The notes beneath the pieces are model-generated. The model had not been told where the DNA came from, made no database searches, and saw only the letters and a list, made by a program, of their open reading frames with translations. From Bacillus benzoevorans (lineage in GTDB: Bacteria > Bacillota > Bacilli > Bacillales > Cytobacillaceae): a DNA stretch of 64,000 nt. Made by a program: the position numbers and the translations under genes. How positions within the stretch are numbered: the first letter of the stretch is position 1; each line of letters begins with the position of its first letter. Below are positions 1 to 7,928 of the stretch, in pieces. The stretch lies in the NCBI RefSeq assembly GCF_014207535.1, contig NZ_JACHGK010000003.1, forward strand, positions 186,001-250,000. The letters are read 5' to 3'.

Positions 1-674
1 GTTTTCCCCCCTGTTGTATTGTCATATAACTCTGTCAGAAGGCGGTTTTTGTTTTTCCAAACCCTGTCCCACTTTTCCGTTGGGTTTGGCGCACGATGAA
101 CTTTTGTAGAGGCAATCTTCCTGTATGTATCATCTGTCATCGCATATCTCGTTAAGAGCGCCATATCGTAAGCGGTTGAATAATGGTTTTCATGGTCGTC
201 CAGTCCATGCGGATTGGCGAAGTTTGTATGTTTCATGCCGATTTCCTCTGCCTTTTGGTTCATTAAATAAACAAAGCCATCCAGACTGCCTCCTACATAT
301 TCAGCTATGGCTACGGCTGCGTCATTTCCGGAACGAAGCATTAAGCCATAGACCAAATCCTCCAATTTTATTTTTTCCCCAGGTTTTAAATAGATAGAAG
401 ACCCTTCAGCTCTTACGGCATTGGCACTGACTGTCACCGTTTTATCTAATTTCCCTGATTCTATCGCCAAAATAGCGGTCATGATTTTTGTAATACTGGC
501 AATTCTTCGCTTTTTGTAGGCCTCTTTTTCATACAGGACTCTGCCTGACTGCTGCTCCATTAATATGGCACTGCCGGCACTTACATTGACGCCTGCCTCC
601 GTTTTCAGGGGAAGATACAGGACAATGGATGAAATGATGAGGATAAAAATAATCAAAAGCCTTATTACATTCAT
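1..674 (-). CDS. dacB: D-alanyl-D-alanine carboxypeptidase DacB (PBP5*), 3' end cut by window
   Basis: A serine D,D-carboxypeptidase that trims peptidoglycan stem peptides; DacB acts on spore cortex in the mother cell. The reading frame opens at ATG 674 behind GAGAAGAGGG and runs off the left edge, so about 224 residues are present. An N-terminal signal/anchor segment (residues 4-24) precedes the SxxK motif SITK at about residue 60 and the SGN motif (RSGNDA) at about 120. The conserved stretch HGLDDHENHYSTAYDMA is also present. The KTG box lies outside the window. In B. subtilis dacB is next to ypuI and scpAB, as here. No frameshift is seen in the part present. Confidence 0.95.
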   Translation of the reverse strand, partial: MNVIRLLIIFILIISSIVLYLPLKTEAGVNVSAGSAILMEQQSGRVLYEKEAYKKRRIASITKIMTAILAIESGKLDKTVTVSANAVRAEGSSIYLKPGEKIKLEDLVYGLMLRSGNDAAVAIAEYVGGSLDGFVYLMNQKAEEIGMKHTNFANPHGLDDHENHYSTAYDMALLTRYAMTDDTYRKIASTKVHRAPNPTEKWDRVWKNKNRLLTELYDNTTGGK

Positions 675-738
675 GGAGAAATCCCTCTTCTCAATAATGG
701 GTTTGTACAAGTCTATGCGAAGGAAAACCCGTTATGAC

Positions 739-767
739 AAAAAGACTGCTTCAAAATTGAAACAGCC
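739..767 (-). terminator. Rho-independent terminator after the sod gene
   Basis: On the minus strand GGCTGTTTC pairs with GAAGCAGTC (two G-U pairs) around a short AT loop, followed by TTTTT. It lies directly downstream of the superoxide dismutase stop codon. Confidence 0.75.
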
Positions 768-778
768 TTTCTATTTCA

Positions 779-1672
779 CTATTCCATTTTCCATTTTAAG
801 TGAACAGCCTGATTGAAGCGATCCGCGGCATTGTTCCAGTTCACTACATTCCACCAATTGTTAATATAGTCAGCGCGATTGTTTTTGTATTGCAGATAGT
901 AGGCATGCTCCCAAACATCCAGCACAAGGAGCGGGATAGTATCCCATTGGGTCAGGAGCATATGCCGCTCAGACTGAAGAATTTCAAGATGATGCGATCT
1001 CGGTGACCAGACAAGAACGGTCCAGCCAACACCTTCCACCGCTTTTGCTGCTTCTGTAAAATGTTTTTTGAAAGAAGCAAAGCTGCCAAAATATTTTTCC
1101 ATTTCCCTTAACAATGCACCCTTTGGGCTGCCGCCGCCTTTTGGGACCATATTATTCCAAAAAATCGTATGCAGATAATGACCGGACCCGTGAAAAGCTA
1201 ATTCCCGCGACCAATGCTTCACAAGGGAAAAATCACCTTTATCTCTTGCCTTTTCAAGCTCCTTTTCTGCTTTATTAAGCCCATCGACATAGGATTGGTG
1301 ATGTTTTGTATGATGCAGCCTCATGATTTCCTCTGATATATACGGCTCAAGGGCATCGTACGCATAGGGCAGCTGTGGCAGTTGATGACCTCCAATCGGG
1401 ACAAACGGGGCCTGTTGAAACACCATTCCCACCTGCTGCCGCCGGGAGAAATATTGCTCCATATTGTCATGAAGCTCCTCAACCTCGAATTGAATTTGCT
1501 GAATATCTTCCTCGTTCAGGTTTTTTCTTTGAATTCCGTCCATAATATTCGTCAACTGATTTAATCGGGACCAAAGCTCGTCATTTTCGTCTACATTCTC
1601 GGATTCAAGAAAATGTTTCAAGTCATCATTCCATTTTGACACGTCTTTTACATAGTCATAGAACTTGTTCAC
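779..1672 (-). CDS. sodF: Fe/Mn superoxide dismutase with N-terminal extension (SodF type)
   Basis: Converts superoxide to oxygen and hydrogen peroxide. The C-terminal 200 residues are a complete Fe/Mn SOD domain: the HHTKHHQSYVDGLN helix carries the first His ligand, HGSGHYLHTIFWNNM the second, and LDVWEHAYYL the Asp and His ligands. About 95 residues of predicted helical, charged sequence precede it, as in the long Bacillus SodF proteins rather than the short SodA. GTG 1672 is chosen because GGAGGAG sits about 6 bases before it; the ATG six bases upstream overlaps the ribosome site. It lies between dacB and ypuI and has its own terminator, so it is probably monocistronic. The sodF name rests on the domain layout only. 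Confidence 0.88.
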   Translation of the reverse strand: MNKFYDYVKDVSKWNDDLKHFLESENVDENDELWSRLNQLTNIMDGIQRKNLNEEDIQQIQFEVEELHDNMEQYFSRRQQVGMVFQQAPFVPIGGHQLPQLPYAYDALEPYISEEIMRLHHTKHHQSYVDGLNKAEKELEKARDKGDFSLVKHWSRELAFHGSGHYLHTIFWNNMVPKGGGSPKGALLREMEKYFGSFASFKKHFTEAAKAVEGVGWTVLVWSPRSHHLEILQSERHMLLTQWDTIPLLVLDVWEHAYYLQYKNNRADYINNWWNVVNWNNAADRFNQAVHLKWKME

Positions 1673-1782
1673 GCACATCTCCTCCCGGACTCTTGCTCAT
1701 TTCCATTTCGTCACTATCTTATGAGAGCGAAATAGGAATCTTGCCTGAAAAGCGAGCATTAATCCGGGCGAAAAAAGCAAAA

Positions 1783-1859
1783 AGGGTCTGATTCAGAAGT
1801 ACAACGCCGAGCTGCCTCAAGCTGAAGCATAGCGGATTTGTCATCTAGAATCAGACCCT
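1783..1859 (-). terminator. Long inverted repeat and terminator after ypuI
   Basis: AGGGTCTGATTC at one end is perfectly repeated in inverse at the other, about 53 bases apart. On the minus strand the second arm runs into TTTTTGCTTTTTT. It is a terminator with an unusually long, internally structured loop. Confidence 0.6.
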
Positions 1860-1868
1860 AAATAATCA

Positions 1869-2357
1869 TTATTTCGATTGAATCATTTTCGTCCGATAAT
1901 CGGTTTCATAATATTCCAGTTCTTCACGGATCTGTTGAAACGAACTTTCGAGGTTTTTGAATACTGCCTTCACACTGTCAGGAACGTCCTGGCGGAATTT
2001 AATTGAATTTCTTCCTGTATATGCCGATCGGCTGTCTTCGTACCAAACATCACTGCTTGGTGAAAAGAATTCTTCAATACATTGATGGTAAATGCGATAG
2101 AGAATTTTTTCTGCTGCCCCTTTCACAAATGGATCATTCTTCAAAATGACTTGGCAGGAATCCAGCCCTTCTTCACAATAAACCAAAAGTTTTCTTAGGG
2201 AAGATAACAATATTTTATAGTAATCAGAGCCGCTTGTTTTTTCCTGAACGAGGCTGCTTAAGGTTGTCTGATTGAGAAAAGTTTCAAATTCAGTGACTGA
2301 TTTTTCTAGAAACGACTTTACATCCTCCATTTGCGTATGAACAAGTGTGTTCCCCAT
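1869..2357 (-). CDS. ypuI: YpuI family protein (DUF3907)
   Basis: A soluble conserved Bacillaceae protein of unknown function, 162 residues. It starts MGNTLVHTQ behind GGGGTGA and has the usual YpuI length. No signal peptide or membrane segment is visible; the sequence is mostly helical with a conserved central tract (YHQCIEEFFSPSSDVWYEDS). It sits between the scpAB operon and dacB, its conserved position in Bacillus. An independent transcript is likely, because 146 bases separate it from scpB and a terminator follows. I assign identity by synteny and family resemblance and no biochemical role. Confidence 0.85.
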   Translation of the reverse strand: MGNTLVHTQMEDVKSFLEKSVTEFETFLNQTTLSSLVQEKTSGSDYYKILLSSLRKLLVYCEEGLDSCQVILKNDPFVKGAAEKILYRIYHQCIEEFFSPSSDVWYEDSRSAYTGRNSIKFRQDVPDSVKAVFKNLESSFQQIREELEYYETDYRTKMIQSK

Positions 2358-2503
2358 ATAAATTCACCCCATAAATTAGTCAGTTTCGTGTAAATCCTCT
2401 GCGGGCTCAATAATGAGCGACGGGAAATTTATGTATCAAAAAAAGGCAGTGTGAAATTCTCTCTATTTTACCATAGATCCCCGCCACTTGTCAGAAATAG
2501 AAA

Positions 2504-3073
2504 TTAAAAACGGTCAAAAAATAAATCCGCTTCTTCCTGCACGTATTCATCATCGACTTTTTCCGGAAGTTCCGGAAGTTCTTCAATGCTCTTTAAACCA
2601 AAATAATCGAGGAATTCCTTTGTTGTGCCGTAAAATTTAGCTCGTCCGGCTCCTTCGGCACGACCGGCCTCTTTAATCAGCGCCTTGGCCATTAATGTAT
2701 GAAGCGGTCCTTCAGTTTTCACGCCGCGGATTTCCTCTATTTCCGCCCTTGTAATCGGTTGTTTATAGGCAATGATCGCTAATGTTTCTAAAGCAGCCTG
2801 TGAAAGTGCTGAAGTATGTGGTGATTCGACTAATTTTTTTAAATAAGGGGAGAATTCCTTTTTCGTTGCCAGCTGATAAGTCCCTGCCAATGCAACAATC
2901 GTAATCCCCCTCTCTTCATTCTCATTATATTCCGCAAGTAAATCCTTTAATACGCTCTCGGCGATAATAGAATCGATTTCCAACACTTCCGCTATCTGCT
3001 TTAGAGACAAACCTTCATCACCTGCAGCAAATAAAAGACTCTCCACGATTCCTTTCCAATTAACGATTCCCAC
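2504..3073 (-). CDS. scpB: Segregation and condensation protein ScpB
   Basis: The kleisin-associated winged-helix subunit of the bacterial SMC condensin complex, which compacts and separates chromosomes. The conserved stretches SQAALETLAIIAYKQPITRA and EIRGVKTEGPLHTL of tandem winged helices are present, with the acidic C-terminal tail VQEEADLFF. GTG 3073 is chosen (VGIVNWKGIVE) because it matches the family N-terminus and has GGGAGG upstream; an earlier start would add ten unconserved residues. It overlaps the end of scpA by 14 bases, so the two are translationally coupled. Confidence 0.95.
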   Translation of the reverse strand: MGIVNWKGIVESLLFAAGDEGLSLKQIAEVLEIDSIIAESVLKDLLAEYNENEERGITIVALAGTYQLATKKEFSPYLKKLVESPHTSALSQAALETLAIIAYKQPITRAEIEEIRGVKTEGPLHTLMAKALIKEAGRAEGAGRAKFYGTTKEFLDYFGLKSIEELPELPEKVDDEYVQEEADLFFDRF

Positions 3074-3830
3074 TGTTGTCTGCACCTCCCATTGCTGATA
3101 CAAAAATATCAGCGAAATTGCCTTCTTGTATGACGGTAATCTCCCGACGCTTCATGAGTTCCAGCACAGCCAGAAAAGTGACAACAATATACTCTTTATT
3201 GGGAATAGGAAAAAGATCCTCAAAGCGCACCCGGCGTGTTGTTTTTTTCAAATTAACCATAATTTCAGTCATTCTTTGTTCAATCGGAATTTCCTGCCGC
3301 GCAATTTTCGTTAACATCGGCTTTTGTAATTTTTTCCTGCGTAAAAGCTTTTGCAAGGCTCCCAGCATATCATAAAGTGAAACATCCGAAGCTCTTGTTT
3401 TTTCAACATCAGCTTCTTTTGCATATTCCGCGAGGTCGCTTGGCGGCTTTGTGAACATTAATCCCCGTTCCTGCTCCAAAGATTTTAAATCATGTGCTAC
3501 CTCTTTGTATTTCCGGTATTCAATCAGCCGTTCCACAAGCTCCTCGCGCGGATCCTCGTCCGTTTCCAGGGAAATATCCTCTTCCAGTGACTCTGCATCA
3601 TGAACGGGCAGGAGCATTTTGCTTTTGATCGCTAACAGTGTTGCTGCCATGACCAAAAACTCACTGGCTACATCTAGCTGAAGTTCTTTCATTGTATGGA
3701 TAAAGCTTACATATTGTTCCGTAATTTCCGCCATCGGTATATCATAAATATCTATTTCAAGATGATTAATTAAATGAAGGAGCAAATCGAGCGGTCCTTC
3801 AAAGGCATCAATCTTTACATTATATTGCAT
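3060..3830 (-). CDS. scpA: Segregation and condensation protein ScpA (kleisin)
   Basis: The kleisin subunit that bridges the two SMC heads and binds ScpB. The N-terminal MQYNVKIDAFEGPLDLLLHL contacts the SMC neck; the middle is acidic and helical; the C-terminal winged helix (FLAVLELMKRREITVIQEG) contacts the SMC head. The ATG at 3830 is the family-conserved start, with GGTGGA upstream. It is transcribed ahead of scpB and divergently from ypuF. Length (256 residues) is normal. Confidence 0.95.
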   Translation of the reverse strand: MQYNVKIDAFEGPLDLLLHLINHLEIDIYDIPMAEITEQYVSFIHTMKELQLDVASEFLVMAATLLAIKSKMLLPVHDAESLEEDISLETDEDPREELVERLIEYRKYKEVAHDLKSLEQERGLMFTKPPSDLAEYAKEADVEKTRASDVSLYDMLGALQKLLRRKKLQKPMLTKIARQEIPIEQRMTEIMVNLKKTTRRVRFEDLFPIPNKEYIVVTFLAVLELMKRREITVIQEGNFADIFVSAMGGADNSGNR

Positions 3831-3917
3831 ACATTCCACCAAAACTTTTAATATTTTTGTTACAATAGGTTAACTGCTAAAAAACAATCGTGTTAATAAA
3901 GAAAGGAGACCTTTCTA

Positions 3918-4463
3918 ATGACATATCCCCAGGAATATATTGAGTTTTTGGTTCATTTTCATGGGAACCGGGATTATTTTGAATGCCATGAAATATTAGA
4001 AGAATATTGGAAGCGGACAGACCTTGATCATAAACAGTCGATCTGGGTTGGTTTTATCCAGCTGGCAGTCGCCCAATACCATTATCGCAGAGGCAATCTA
4101 AAAGGGGCTTTTAAAACACTGCAGAAATCACTGCAAATTTTCTTATTAGATCAAGCAGCTGTATCGCGGCTGGGAATCGATCATGCCGCTCTTACACAAC
4201 AGCTCAAAGAACTGCTGCAGAAAATAGAACAGCACCAAAGCTATGAGAGCATCTGCCTTCCTATCCTATCATATGATTTAAGAAAAAAGTGCATGCAGCG
4301 CAGCCGGGAATTAAACATGGTATGGGGCAGCCGCAGTGATGTATCAGATTCCGCTCTGGTTCACCGCCACAAGGAAAGAGACCGGACACAGGTGATAGAA
4401 GAGAGAAACCTGGCAATCAAGAAAAGACAAATAAAAGAGACTAACTCGGAAAAAAAGGAGTAA
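3918..4463 (+). CDS. ypuF: DUF309 family protein YpuF
   Basis: A small helical DUF309 protein of unknown function, 181 residues. The family signature HGNRDYFECHEILEEYWK near the N-terminus has the conserved His/Glu pair (HEILEE), followed by WVGFIQLAVAQYHYRRGN. The C-terminal 50 residues are charged and poorly conserved. AAAGGAGACC precedes the ATG. It is divergent from scpA with only 87 bases between the starts, so the two share a promoter region, as in B. subtilis. No catalytic activity can be read from the sequence. Confidence 0.85.
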   Translation: MTYPQEYIEFLVHFHGNRDYFECHEILEEYWKRTDLDHKQSIWVGFIQLAVAQYHYRRGNLKGAFKTLQKSLQIFLLDQAAVSRLGIDHAALTQQLKELLQKIEQHQSYESICLPILSYDLRKKCMQRSRELNMVWGSRSDVSDSALVHRHKERDRTQVIEERNLAIKKRQIKETNSEKKE

Positions 4464-4525
4464 GCCCCAACAAAATCTATCTAAACTTCCATCTAGATAC
4501 AAACATTCGTTGGGAGTCGGACACC

Positions 4526-4888
4526 TTATGAGTCAGCCTCTTCCCTGTCACATTTATTTAAAAATGCTTTTATCGTGTCATTCGCCGTCACTTCATTTTC
4601 AGGAAACAGCTCCTTACAAGCCTTTACCATATTTTTCCCAACACCCAGCTGACGATGTGATGGATTTACCGATATATGCTGAATTTGAAAGGTTTGATTA
4701 TCGACCCAGACACCGCCGAGCAGCCCGATAATATCCTCATCCACTTTCCATAAGAATAATTGCCACTTCTCTTCTGTTTCATATTGCTTGATGGTCTGCA
4801 GTAATCTTTTTAAATCCTTTTCACTAGGCATAAAAGACAATAAACCCATGGCAATTTTTTCAAAAGTTTTTTTGTACCGTATTAGCAT
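4526..4888 (-). CDS. ribT: GNAT-family N-acetyltransferase RibT
   Basis: A single-domain GNAT acetyltransferase of 120 residues. The acetyl-CoA loop motif is SHRQLGVGKNMV (the R/Q-x-x-G-x-G/A type), preceded by the strand IQHISVNP. In B. subtilis ribT is the last gene of the riboflavin operon and lies next to ypuF/scpAB. Here the other rib genes are not adjacent, so it stands alone in this window. The substrate is unknown. Identity rests on length, sequence resemblance and synteny. Confidence 0.75.
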   Translation of the reverse strand: MLIRYKKTFEKIAMGLLSFMPSEKDLKRLLQTIKQYETEEKWQLFLWKVDEDIIGLLGGVWVDNQTFQIQHISVNPSHRQLGVGKNMVKACKELFPENEVTANDTIKAFLNKCDREEADS

Positions 4889-5367
4889 GATTAATCCCTC
4901 ATTAGTAAAACATTAAATCTAGTTTTAACGTTTCAAAAGAATTTTAAACTGAAGTATTCGATGATCTGCTCATATCATTTCGTTACTAACACATTATCAT
5001 CATCATACATAATCTATCATTATCTTTCAATCTTGAATATTATGCATGAATGTGCCATAAAATGCTTTCCTGCCAGATGACAGGTGCAACATTAGCACGA
5101 ACAGCACTTCATTATTTTCCTTCATTCTCCTCCCGCCGCTTAAAAACTAGTTTCATATTCATTCTACGACATTATTTTACACGAATATGCAAAATTATTC
5201 CATTAAACTTATTTTTATTACGACATTTCCCCAAACTTTCACAAAATCGTGTGACTTTCCTTTTCGCTGGTTATCATATATATTGTAACTCAGGAAAAAA
5301 AGAAGATATAGAGAGAAACTTTTCCACTTTAAGCTTAGTTATTTGATAAACAGAAGGAGGATACAAC
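4889..5367. other. Intergenic region upstream of ypuA
   Basis: About 480 bases, AT-rich, between divergent ribT and ypuA. I see no convincing ORF: short frames here lack ribosome sites and conserved features. The segment just before ypuA carries its ribosome site AGAAGGAGG at about 5352-5360. No riboswitch-like structure or clear sigma-A promoter stands out. Confidence 0.5.
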
Positions 5368-6237
5368 ATGAAGAATGTAAAAATTATTATTCTATTATTA
5401 TCGTCGCTCTTCATTCTGCCATTGGCAGCTCTAGCAGATGCTGCAGCAGGGGATATGATTATCACCCTTGGCGAAAATTTATCGGAAGAACAAAAGAATG
5501 CCCTATTATCCGAAATGAACGCGCCTGAAGATGCCCAAATTATTACGGTCTCAAACGCCGAGGAGCATCAATATCTCGGCAAGTATGTGGCCAAATCACT
5601 AATCGGCACAAAGGCGATCTCTTCTTCAGCAATAACCATTGCGGAAAAAAACTCAGGTTTAGAGGTTGAATCGAAAAATATCAATTGGGTAACCGATGAA
5701 ATGTATATTAATGCGCTGAGCACAGCAGGTGTGAAAGATGCAAAAATATACATTACCGCTCCTTTCGAGGTGTCAGGTACGGCCGCATTAACCGGTCTCA
5801 TTAAAGCATATGAAGTTTCGACTGATGAAGTGATACCGGAGGATGTAAAACAGGCGGCAAATGAGGAAATGGTCAAATCCGCGCAGCTCGGAGATGCAAT
5901 TGGAACGGAAAATGCCTCAGCTTTAATGACAAAAATAAAAGAAGAAATGGCAAAAAATCCGCCGCAAACGATCGAAGAAATACGCATAATAGTGGAAAAT
6001 GCCGCAAAAGACTTAGGTCTAACGCTGACAGAGGAACAAATTCAAGGCTTAATCGATCTCTTTAACAAACTGAAGGATTTAAATATCGACTGGAATCAGG
6101 TCAACGGTCAACTCCAGGCGGCAAAGGATAAGATTGCCGATTACCTTGGCAGCGAAGAAGGCCAGGGATTTCTTGAATCGATCAAACAACTCTTTATCAG
6201 CTTGTTTGATTGGATTAAGGGACTGTTTGCAAAATAA
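5368..6237 (+). CDS. ypuA: DUF1002 secreted protein YpuA
   Basis: An exported protein of unknown function, 289 residues. Residues 1-25 form a signal peptide (KNVKIIILLLSSLFILPLAA then ALADA). The mature part begins with a DUF1002 domain (DMIITLGENLSEEQKNALL). The C-terminus is amphipathic and ends in a hydrophobic/aromatic tail (LFISLFDWIKGLFAK), which could associate with membrane. AGAAGGAGG precedes the ATG. In B. subtilis ypuA belongs to the SigM cell-envelope stress regulon, but I could not identify a clear SigM promoter here. A structured repeat follows directly. Confidence 0.85.
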   Translation: MKNVKIIILLLSSLFILPLAALADAAAGDMIITLGENLSEEQKNALLSEMNAPEDAQIITVSNAEEHQYLGKYVAKSLIGTKAISSSAITIAEKNSGLEVESKNINWVTDEMYINALSTAGVKDAKIYITAPFEVSGTAALTGLIKAYEVSTDEVIPEDVKQAANEEMVKSAQLGDAIGTENASALMTKIKEEMAKNPPQTIEEIRIIVENAAKDLGLTLTEEQIQGLIDLFNKLKDLNIDWNQVNGQLQAAKDKIADYLGSEEGQGFLESIKQLFISLFDWIKGLFAK

Positions 6238-6239
6238 TA

Positions 6240-6393
6240 AGAAAAGCGGAAGCGCCTTGGTCAGCGACGTATGGACTGGAGCACTCCGGACTGAGATAAA
6301 GGAAACACGAAGAGCACGTAGTGCGATTCGATGTTGACTTATCGTAGGGAGGAAGAGTGAAGTACACTAGTCGCTAGGCGCTGGAGCTGGACA
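6240..6393. repeat. Structured interspersed repeat (Bacillaceae GCGGAAGCGCC...GGCGCTGGAGCT type)
   Basis: A 150-base non-coding element immediately after ypuA. Its ends pair: AGCGCC and AGCGAC at 6251-6268 against GTCGCT and GGCGCT at 6370-6382, and the interior has further short stems. From memory, elements with these terminal sequences recur between genes in many Bacillus and Geobacillus genomes; I cannot count copies here. It is probably a MITE-like or RNA-structured repeat. Confidence 0.6.
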
Positions 6394-6430
6394 AAAAAAA
6401 AGCTAAGCATCGATTATTGATGCTTAGCTT
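6393..6430 (-). terminator. lysA terminator overlapping the stop codon
   Basis: AAGCTAAGCATC and GATGCTTAGCTT form a perfect 12-bp stem, followed on the minus strand by nine T. The lysA stop codon lies in the loop. Confidence 0.9.
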
Positions 6431-7742
6431 CTGCTGTTTCTCTTAAGGGAAAATCCAAACGAACAAGGTCTTCATATGTTTCGCGTTTGATCACGAGTCT
6501 CGTTTCTCCATTTTCAACAAAGACAACTGGCGGGCGAGGAATCCTGTTATAATTATTTGCCATGGAATAACCATATGCTCCCGTGCAGAAGACGGCCAGT
6601 ATATCCTGATCCCCGGCCTCTGGCAGCGGTAGATCCCAAATCAGCATATCTCCTGATTCACAGCATTTTCCTGCAATGGATACAACCTCTGTTGTTTGTT
6701 CCAGCGGCTTATTGGCTAATACAGCCTCATATTTCGCCTGGTACAGTGCCGGTCTGATATTGTCCGTCATACCGCCATCGATAGCAAGATATTTGCGTAC
6801 TTCCGGTACTTCTTTGCTCGATCCAATTTTGTATAGAGTAATTCCCGCATCACCGACTAATGAGCGACCCGGTTCAATGCCAATTTCCGGAATACTCAAA
6901 TCATAATGTGCGGCCTGTTTTTTCACTTCAGCAATAATTTCAGCCACATACTCAGAAGCAGGCTTTGGATCATCTTCACTCGTATAACGAATCCCGAAGC
7001 CACCGCCAAGATTTAACACAGATGCTTTAAAAGAAAAGCTTTCTTTCCATTGATAAAGCTTTTCAAATATTTTTTGCACGGCAATCGTAAAACCTGTCGT
7101 TTCAAAAATTTGTGATCCAATATGACAATGAATCCCGCTCATGGAAAGCCAAGATGATTGCATCGCTTGCTGCAATGCCTTTTCCGCCTGTCCATTTTGC
7201 AAATCAAAGCCAAACTTAGAATCTGCTTGCCCAGTCATGATATAATCATGAGTATGAGCCTCAATACCCGGAGTAATTCGCAATACGACATCTATCTGCT
7301 GCTCTCTTTGGGCACATAAAGCCTCTAAAAGCTCCAATTCATAGAAATTATCTACAACGATATAGCCAATTTTATGATCTAAAGCCATGTTGAGTTCTTC
7401 TCTGCTTTTATTGTTTCCATGGAAATGAACGCGTTCCATCGGAAAACCTGCGGCAATCGCTGTATACAGCTCTCCGCCAGACACTACATCAAGAGATAAA
7501 CCTTCTTCATCTGCCAGCTGCACCATTGCTACAGAAGAGAAGGCTTTGCTGGCAAAAGATACTTGTGCTTTCACTCCATATTTTTCAAATGTTGCTTTAA
7601 AACTTCTGGCCCGTTGTCTGATCAGCGCTACATCATATACATAGAGCGGTGTACCATATTCACGAACTAATTCAACTGTGTCCACACCGCCGATTTCCAA
7701 ATGACCTTTATCATTTACCGCGGTCGTTCCATAATAATACAT
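6414..7742 (-). CDS. lysA: Diaminopimelate decarboxylase
   Basis: PLP-dependent alanine-racemase-fold enzyme that decarboxylates meso-diaminopimelate to L-lysine, the last step of lysine biosynthesis. The PLP lysine is K66 in VSFASKAF. HCHIGSQI, LGGGFG (about 247) and EPGRSLVGDAG supply cofactor and substrate contacts; CESGD (about 365) carries the cross-subunit catalytic Cys. Length (442) is normal. It is downstream of the spoVA operon, as in B. subtilis, but spoVAF ends in its own terminator, so lysA likely has its own promoter in the 185-base gap. No lysine riboswitch is apparent. Confidence 0.96.
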   Translation of the reverse strand: MYYYGTTAVNDKGHLEIGGVDTVELVREYGTPLYVYDVALIRQRARSFKATFEKYGVKAQVSFASKAFSSVAMVQLADEEGLSLDVVSGGELYTAIAAGFPMERVHFHGNNKSREELNMALDHKIGYIVVDNFYELELLEALCAQREQQIDVVLRITPGIEAHTHDYIMTGQADSKFGFDLQNGQAEKALQQAMQSSWLSMSGIHCHIGSQIFETTGFTIAVQKIFEKLYQWKESFSFKASVLNLGGGFGIRYTSEDDPKPASEYVAEIIAEVKKQAAHYDLSIPEIGIEPGRSLVGDAGITLYKIGSSKEVPEVRKYLAIDGGMTDNIRPALYQAKYEAVLANKPLEQTTEVVSIAGKCCESGDMLIWDLPLPEAGDQDILAVFCTGAYGYSMANNYNRIPRPPVVFVENGETRLVIKRETYEDLVRLDFPLRETAEAKHQ

Positions 7743-7901
7743 TTGTTTCCCTCGTTCCTCTATTTAAATCAAGAATAGTATTTCGTTAACAATTTTGACT
7801 AATGTAGAAATACTTTATCATAACCTTATTTATTGCGCAATGTCCAATCATACATTAACGAATCTCGTTCCAACATTTTTCCGTTCTACTATATATTATA
7901 G

Positions 7902-7928
7902 AAAAAACAGAAGCAGGCTGCTTCTGTT
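7902..7928 (-). terminator. spoVA operon terminator
   Basis: AACAGAAGCAG pairs with CTGCTTCTGTT and is followed on the minus strand by a T run. It overlaps the end of spoVAF. Confidence 0.8.

Noticed and set aside
5050..5346. ORFs on both strands upstream of ypuA
   Set aside because: AT-rich, low-complexity frames without ribosome sites; likely leader and promoter DNA.
7743..7900. Lysine riboswitch before lysA
   Set aside because: The 185-base leader region lacks the multi-stem structure and conserved core of the L box.
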